Source: Gordonia namibiensis NBRC 108229 (lineage in GTDB: Bacteria; Actinomycetota; Actinomycetes; Mycobacteriales; Mycobacteriaceae). Taken from it: 43,565 bases of DNA. Shown in pieces: positions 38,730 through 43,565 of this stretch. The stretch is from contig NZ_BAHE01000043.1 of assembly GCF_000298235.1 (NCBI RefSeq), positions 1 through 43,565 of the forward strand, in the 5' to 3' direction. Position 1 is the stretch's first letter. Each line of letters begins with the position of its first letter. The notes under the pieces were generated by a model. It searched no databases and was not told the origin of the DNA. It worked only from the letters and a program-made list of their open reading frames with translations. A program made the translations under genes and the position numbers.

Positions 38730-41726
38730 ATGGTGGGTTTGGACGGGCTCCCGGATCTGGGCGGCGTGGTCAGCCGGGTGGTGGCGACCGCTCAGAACGG
38801 ACTCGAGGTGCTCCGCTTCGGCGGTCTCGAGACCGGGACCGAACCTGCTCCTTTCGCGATCGTCGAGACACACAAGATGTTCCGGCTGCGCCGGTACTTC
38901 CCGAACGAGCCGTCCACCGGCCCGAACATCGTGCTCGTGCCGCCGATGATGGTGTCCGCCAACGTCTATGACGTGACCGAGCACAACGGTGCGGTGTCCA
39001 TCCTCCATCGCAACGGCATCACCCCCTGGGTGATCGACTTCGGGTCCCCGGACACCGAAGAGGGCGGGATGGAGCGCAACCTCGCCGACCACGTGGTGGC
39101 CATCAGCCACGCGATCGACCTGATCGTCGAGGCGACCGGCCGCGACATCCACCTCGCCGGGTACTCCCAAGGCGGCATGTTCGCCTACCAGACCGCGGCC
39201 TACCGGCGGTCGAAGGGGATCGCGAGCGTCATCACCTTCGGCAGCCCGGTGGACGTCCTGGCGGCGCTGCCCCTCGGATTACCCGCTGGTCTGGTGGCGC
39301 CGGCCGCCGAGTTCCTCGCCGAGCGGTCCTTCGTGCGGAACCTCTGGATCCGGGACTGGATGGCGCGCACCGGCTTCCAGCTACTCGACCCGGTCAAGAC
39401 CGTGCGCAGCCGGATCGACTTCCTCCGCCGTCTCCACGACCGCGAGGCGCTGCTCCCGCGTGAGGATCAGCGGCGGTTCCTCGAGGCCGATGGCTGGGTC
39501 GCCTGGTCCGGCCCGGCGATCGCCGAACTGCTGCGCCAGTTCGTCGCCCACAACCGCATGGTCTCCGGTGGCTTCGTCATCAACGGCGACCTCGTGTCGC
39601 TCACCGAGATCACCTGCCCGGTACTGGCGTTCGTCGGCGAGGCCGACGACATCGGTCAGCCCGCCGCGGTGCGCGGGATCGTGCGCGCCGCACCGGATGC
39701 CGAGGTCTACGAATCCACCCTGCCGGTCGGACACTTCGGTCTGGTTGTCGGCTCCACGGCGGGCCAGCACACCTGGCCCACCACGGCCGACTGGGTGAAC
39801 TGGTTGTCGGACAACGGGACCCGACCGGAACTCATCAACGAGATGTCGCTGGTCGAGCCGGGGCACGGCAGCGGTGTCAGCCTGTCCTCGCGCATCACCC
39901 ACGGCGTGGGGTCGGTCGCCGATGCCGGCACCGCGGCCTCCCGGGAACTGCTCACGCTGGTGAACTCCGTGCAGCGGACGTCGCGAGCCGTCGCGTCGGA
40001 GTCGGTGCGCACGGTGCCACGACTCCTGCGCCTGGGCCAGATCCAGAGCGGAACCCGGATCTCGCTGTCGAAGCTGATGGCCGAGAACACCAAGAAGCAC
40101 GGCGAGAACGAACTCTTCCTCTTCGAGAACCGCGTGCTCACCCACGCGCAGGTCGACGCGCGCATCAACAACGTCGTCGCCGGCCTCATCTACTGCGGCG
40201 TGCGGCCGGGGCAGCACATCGGCGTCCTGATGGACACCCGTCCGAGCGCCCTGGTCGTGGTCGCGGCACTGGCGCGGCTCGGCGCCGTCTCGGTGCTGTT
40301 GGCCGCAGACGCCGACGTGCGGGAGATGATGCGCCTGGCGGACAGCTCGGTCATCGTGACCGACCCGACCAACCTGGACCTCGCCGCCGCGGCGTCGGAC
40401 CGGGTGCTCGTGCTCGGCGGTGGCAGCGGCGATTCCCGTGCCATCGACGGTGCCGACGGCAGGACGGTCATCGACATGGAGCAGATCGACCCCGACGAAG
40501 TCGACCTGCCCACCTGGTACCGGCCCGATCCCGGCCTCGCAGGAGACCTCGCCTTCATCCTCTTCAGTCGTGCACGGGGAAAGCTCGTTCCGTGGCCGGT
40601 GACCAACCACCGGTTCGCGATGTCGGCGTTCGGTGCGGCCTCGGCAGCGGCACTCTCCGACCGCGACACCGTGTACTGCCTGCCGCCCCTCCATCACGCG
40701 TCCGGTCTGCTGACGACCCTCGGAGCGACGGTGGTCGGCCGGTCCCGGATCGCCCTGTCCAACGGCATCGACCCGGAGACCTTCGCGACCGAGGTGCAGC
40801 GTTACGGCGTGACCGTGGTGTCCTACACCTGGTCGATGCTGGGCGACGTCGTCCGTGATCCGCGCTTCCGGATCAACCAGCACAACCCGATCCGGCTGTT
40901 CATGGGTTCCGGGATGTCGGCGGGCCTGTGGGAAGACGTGTGCAGCAGCTTCCCCCGGGCCCGGATCCTCGAGTTCTTCGCGACCGCCGACGGTTCGGCG
41001 ATCCTGGCCAACGTCTCCGGCGACAAACTGTCCTCCGTCGGGCGGCCGCTACCGGAGACCAACCCGGTCGAGGTCGCGGCCTACGACATCGTGAACGATC
41101 GGCTGCTGATCGACGAGTCCGGTTTCGTCCGGCGTGCCGAGGTCGGCGAGCCCGGATTGTTGCTGGCCAAGGCCCGCCACAAGTTCGACACCAACGGCAC
41201 GGTGCTGCGGGACGTCTTCACCAGCCGTGACCGGTGGGAGGTCTCGGGGCATCTGTTCGTCCGCGACGCCGACGGTGACCTGTACTTCCTCGGTGCCACC
41301 GACCGGGTGGTCCGAACCGAGGACGGACCCGCGTTCATCCCGCCGATCACCCACGCACTCTCGCGGATACAGGGCGTCGACCGGGTCGTCGCCTACGGCG
41401 TGGGGGAGCCGGGACACCAGGTGCTGGTTGCGGCACTGACCCTGTGCCCGGATGCCAAGCCCGAGTCGCTCACCGTCACCCAGCTGCGTATCGCACTCGG
41501 GGAGTTCCCCGCCGAGATCCGGCCGCACCTCATCCGCGTCGTCGACGAGATCCCGCACTCCGCGTCGTACCGCCCGTTGAGCACCGTGTTCGCGGCCGAA
41601 GGGCTGCCCAAGCCCGGACCGCGGATCTGGTACCGCGACGAGGAGGGGCGCTACCGGCGGTACACCAAGACGATCGCCGAGAAGCTGGACTGGAGCGGGT
41701 CGTCGGTCGGCGATGCCCTAGGCTGA
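38730..41726 (+). CDS. Alpha/beta hydrolase - acyl-CoA synthetase fusion (Rv1683-like)
   Basis: A 998-residue two-part protein with GGGGAGGA 9 bases before ATG. The N-terminal half resembles PHA-synthase-like alpha/beta hydrolases but with Ser in the box GYSQGG near residue 147; FVGEADDIGQ and VGHFGLVVG supply likely Asp and His. The C-terminal half (about 445-985) has the fold of AMP-binding acyl-CoA synthetases but degenerate motifs: FSRARGKLVPW near 610 in place of the TSGTTG loop, EFFATADGSA near 749 in place of YGxTE, GATDRVVRTEDG near 856, and no C-terminal GK lysine motif. The known Mtb relative Rv1683 is described as a possible lipase/acyl-CoA synthase tied to storage lipid. The hydrolase half looks active; activity of the ligase half is doubtful. 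Confidence 0.88.
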   Translation: MVGLDGLPDLGGVVSRVVATAQNGLEVLRFGGLETGTEPAPFAIVETHKMFRLRRYFPNEPSTGPNIVLVPPMMVSANVYDVTEHNGAVSILHRNGITPWVIDFGSPDTEEGGMERNLADHVVAISHAIDLIVEATGRDIHLAGYSQGGMFAYQTAAYRRSKGIASVITFGSPVDVLAALPLGLPAGLVAPAAEFLAERSFVRNLWIRDWMARTGFQLLDPVKTVRSRIDFLRRLHDREALLPREDQRRFLEADGWVAWSGPAIAELLRQFVAHNRMVSGGFVINGDLVSLTEITCPVLAFVGEADDIGQPAAVRGIVRAAPDAEVYESTLPVGHFGLVVGSTAGQHTWPTTADWVNWLSDNGTRPELINEMSLVEPGHGSGVSLSSRITHGVGSVADAGTAASRELLTLVNSVQRTSRAVASESVRTVPRLLRLGQIQSGTRISLSKLMAENTKKHGENELFLFENRVLTHAQVDARINNVVAGLIYCGVRPGQHIGVLMDTRPSALVVVAALARLGAVSVLLAADADVREMMRLADSSVIVTDPTNLDLAAAASDRVLVLGGGSGDSRAIDGADGRTVIDMEQIDPDEVDLPTWYRPDPGLAGDLAFILFSRARGKLVPWPVTNHRFAMSAFGAASAAALSDRDTVYCLPPLHHASGLLTTLGATVVGRSRIALSNGIDPETFATEVQRYGVTVVSYTWSMLGDVVRDPRFRINQHNPIRLFMGSGMSAGLWEDVCSSFPRARILEFFATADGSAILANVSGDKLSSVGRPLPETNPVEVAAYDIVNDRLLIDESGFVRRAEVGEPGLLLAKARHKFDTNGTVLRDVFTSRDRWEVSGHLFVRDADGDLYFLGATDRVVRTEDGPAFIPPITHALSRIQGVDRVVAYGVGEPGHQVLVAALTLCPDAKPESLTVTQLRIALGEFPAEIRPHLIRVVDEIPHSASYRPLSTVFAAEGLPKPGPRIWYRDEEGRYRRYTKTIAEKLDWSGSSVGDALG

Positions 41727-41731
41727 GCGGC

Positions 41732-41947
41732 GTGACGACACGCGCTGAGGCCATCGACCCGATCGTGCGCGAGCGGCTGGCCTGCCCGCAGGACCACGGC
41801 CCGCTGATCGACGCCGGCGACGAGCTCTACAACCCGCGGCTGCACGTCGCCTACCGGATCGATGCCGACGGAATCCCCGTCATGCTCATCGACGAGGCAC
41901 GCAAGGTCGACGACGCCGAGCACGAGCGTCTGATCTCCGGCCAGTAA
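41732..41947 (+). CDS. Trm112-like small protein (Rv1684-type)
   Basis: A 71-residue protein starting with GTG 5 bases after the stop of the fusion gene, so cotranscribed. The pattern RERLACPQDHGPLI, then ELYNPRLHVAYRIDADGIPV and MLIDEAR matches the Trm112/YcaR small-protein family, which are activators of methyltransferases elsewhere. Only one of the usual zinc cysteines remains (Cys18), so zinc binding is probably lost. Function here is unknown. A longer open frame upstream lies inside the fusion gene and is rejected. Confidence 0.82.
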   Translation: MTTRAEAIDPIVRERLACPQDHGPLIDAGDELYNPRLHVAYRIDADGIPVMLIDEARKVDDAEHERLISGQ

Positions 41948-42022
41948 CTCCACGCATCGGCCCGACGCCTGCAGGTGTCACCTCGTCCGAGCTCCGATCT
42001 CGATGGATGACAAGATCGAGGG

Positions 42023-43354
42023 GTGAGTGCTGAGACTGAGGGAACCGCCAACACGACCGATGAAACCGTCCGGACCGGGGACGCTCCCGTCGACATCCTG
42101 GACGAACTCGGCTGGCGAGGTCTGATCGCGCAGTCCACCGACCTCGATTCACTGCGAGAGGCGCTGGCGGACGGGCCGATCACCTTGTACGCGGGTTTCG
42201 ACCCGACGGCGGCCAGCCTTCACGCCGGCCATCTCGTGCCGCTGCTGACCCTCAAGCGTTTCCAGCTCGCCGGTCACCGCCCGATCGTTCTCGCAGGTGG
42301 TGCCACCGGTCTCATCGGTGACCCACGTGAGGTGGGGGAGCGTACCATGAACGCTCCCGACACGGTCGCCGAATGGGCCGGTCGGATCGATGCGCAGCTG
42401 CGCCGATTCGTCGACATCGATGAATCGGAGACCGGCGCACTCGTCGTCAACAATCTCGACTGGACCGGACAGCTCTCCGCCATCGAGTTCCTCCGCGACC
42501 TCGGCAAGCACTTCTCGGTGAACGTCATGCTCGCCCGGGACACGGTGAAGCGGCGTCTCGAGGGTGACGGCATCAGCTACGCCGAGTTCAGCTACCTGCT
42601 ACTGCAGTCCAACGACTTCGTCGAGCTCAACCGCCGGTACGGCTGCGTGCTGCAGATCGGTGGCTCGGATCAGTGGGGGAACATCATCGGCGGTGTCGAC
42701 CTCGGACGCCGCCTCGACGGATTGTCGCTGCATGCGCTGACCGTGCCGCTCGTGACCTCGTCGGACGGAAAGAAGTTCGGCAAGTCCACCGGTGGCGGCA
42801 GCCTCTGGCTCGACCCCGAGCTCACCAGCCCGTACGCCTGGTACCAGTACTTCGTGAACACCGCCGACGCCGACGTCATCCGTTACCTGCGGTGGTTCAC
42901 CTTCCTCGGACGTGAGGAGATCGCCGAGCTCGAGCAGGCGACGGAGGAGAAGCCGCACCTGCGTCTCGCGCAGAAGAAACTCGCCGCCGAGATGACCACC
43001 CTGATCCATGGTGAAGAGAACACGCGCGCCGTCGAGCTCGCCAGCCAGGCACTGTTCGGACGGGCCGAGCTCGACGAACTCGACGAAGCCACGCTGGCAG
43101 CAGCGGTGGGCGAGACCGTCATCGCCGAGTACTCCGCGGAGCGGCCCACCATCATTCAGCTCCTCGTCGACACCAAGCTGTCCGAGAGCAACAAGGCCGC
43201 GCGCCGCGCGGTGTCCGAAGGCGGCGCCTACGTGAACAACACGAAGATCACCGATCCGGAGTGGCAGCCGGCGGACTCCGACCTCCTCCATGGCCGGTGG
43301 TTGGTCGTGCGGCGAGGCAAGAAGAGTTTTGCCGGCGCGAAGCTAGCCCTCTGA
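42023..43354 (+). CDS. tyrS: Tyrosyl-tRNA synthetase
   Basis: A 443-residue class I synthetase of the bacterial TyrS type. The HIGH motif appears as HAGH ([17 protein letters not shown], near residue 67) and KMSKS as KFGKS (near 251), both common variants. [20 protein letters not shown] forms the tyrosine site. The C-terminal S4-like RNA-binding domain ([20 protein letters not shown]) is complete. The first 25 residues are a non-conserved Thr/Glu-rich extension; GTG 42023 follows GAGGG too closely for an ideal ribosome-binding site, so the start is less certain than the gene. Confidence 0.97.
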   Translation: MSAETEGTANTTDETVRTGDAPVDILDELGWRGLIAQSTDLDSLREALADGPITLYAGFDPTAASLHAGHLVPLLTLKRFQLAGHRPIVLAGGATGLIGDPREVGERTMNAPDTVAEWAGRIDAQLRRFVDIDESETGALVVNNLDWTGQLSAIEFLRDLGKHFSVNVMLARDTVKRRLEGDGISYAEFSYLLLQSNDFVELNRRYGCVLQIGGSDQWGNIIGGVDLGRRLDGLSLHALTVPLVTSSDGKKFGKSTGGGSLWLDPELTSPYAWYQYFVNTADADVIRYLRWFTFLGREEIAELEQATEEKPHLRLAQKKLAAEMTTLIHGEENTRAVELASQALFGRAELDELDEATLAAAVGETVIAEYSAERPTIIQLLVDTKLSESNKAARRAVSEGGAYVNNTKITDPEWQPADSDLLHGRWLVVRRGKKSFAGAKLAL

Positions 43355-43363
43355 CCAGGGGAT

Positions 43364-43398
43364 TTGACGCGTTGTTCGCGGCTGTGTAACTTAATCGA
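43364..43398 (+). promoter_or_regulatory. Strong sigma-A-type promoter, probably of an rRNA operon
   Basis: TTGACG (43364-43369), a 17-base spacer, and TAACTT (43387-43392), with a start expected near 43398. The promoter begins 10 bases after the tyrS stop. In rapidly growing mycobacteria one rrn operon lies directly downstream of tyrS, which is why I assign it to rRNA. Confidence 0.72.
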
Positions 43399-43565
43399 CG
43401 CACCGCAGAGAGCAACTCCCCCGGAGCCGCAAGCACCGGGGAAGCAAAAGTGCCCGAGCCAGTCGCTCGGGCCGCCTGTGCGGGGCCACTCCCAAGAACA
43501 AGATCGCAAGTAATACTTGCGCTCTGGGAGAGCTCATCGGAGCCGGACTCAACACGAGGACGTCC
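43399..43565 (+). ncRNA. Probable 16S precursor leader (partial)
   Basis: No reading frame and at least three hairpins in 165 bases: CCCCGG/CCGGGG (43419-43441), GCCCGAGC/GCTCGGGC (43452-43472), and CTCCCA/TGGGAG (43489-43530) enclosing GCAAGT/ACTTGC. This fits an rrn leader, but the boxA sequence and the 16S 5' end would be past the window edge, so identity rests on position and promoter strength. Confidence 0.5.

Overview
The window is a visibly GC-rich chromosomal segment from a mycolic-acid-type actinobacterium (order Mycobacteriales), most likely Gordonia or a close relative. The basis is conserved gene order rather than any database search: uvrA, infC-rpmI-rplT, a SpoU methyltransferase, pheST, argCJBDFRGH, an Rv1683-like hydrolase/acyl-CoA-synthetase fusion, an Rv1684-like small protein and tyrS appear in the order known from Mycobacterium, and the window ends in what looks like an rRNA operon promoter and leader downstream of tyrS. 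I see no transposase, integrase, tRNA gene or CRISPR array.

Layout. 2-9880: the 3' part of a giant non-ribosomal peptide synthetase, partial A-T, then C-A-T, C-A-T, and a terminal C-(A remnant)-T-TE. It meets head-on a HelD/HelR-like RNA polymerase-associated helicase (9852-12227, minus), which is translationally coupled to a small cyclotransferase-like protein. 12975-15059 (minus): a DoxX-like membrane protein with a long 11-residue-repeat tail, and a metallo-beta-lactamase-fold hydrolase, separated by a very long hairpin. 15325-18207: uvrA. 18298-19411 (minus): two small conserved proteins separated by a five-copy 65-66 bp tandem repeat. 19745-21068: infC (ATC start), rpmI and rplT. 21116-24440: SpoU methyltransferase and tex, closed by a strong terminator. 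24713-26140: a membrane acyltransferase. 26236-29816: pheS-pheT. 29887-38644: a complete arginine biosynthesis cluster with ATGA/GTGA stop-start overlaps at most junctions and its own ArgR repressor; a candidate ARG-box promoter lies immediately before argC. 38730-41947: the hydrolase/ligase fusion and a Trm112-like protein. 42023-43354: tyrS, followed by the rrn promoter and structured leader.

How it fits together. Most of the window is core information processing (translation factors, ribosomal proteins, aminoacyl-tRNA synthetases, DNA repair) plus arginine synthesis by the acetyl-recycling route through ArgJ. The accessory material is at the left (NRPS plus helicase) and in the intergenic repeats. 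The most unusual items are the NRPS terminal module that has lost the catalytic core of its adenylation domain and carries an altered condensation motif, the DoxX protein with 13 uninterrupted 11-residue repeats, the tandem repeat array, and the degenerate acyl-CoA-synthetase half of the 998-residue fusion protein.
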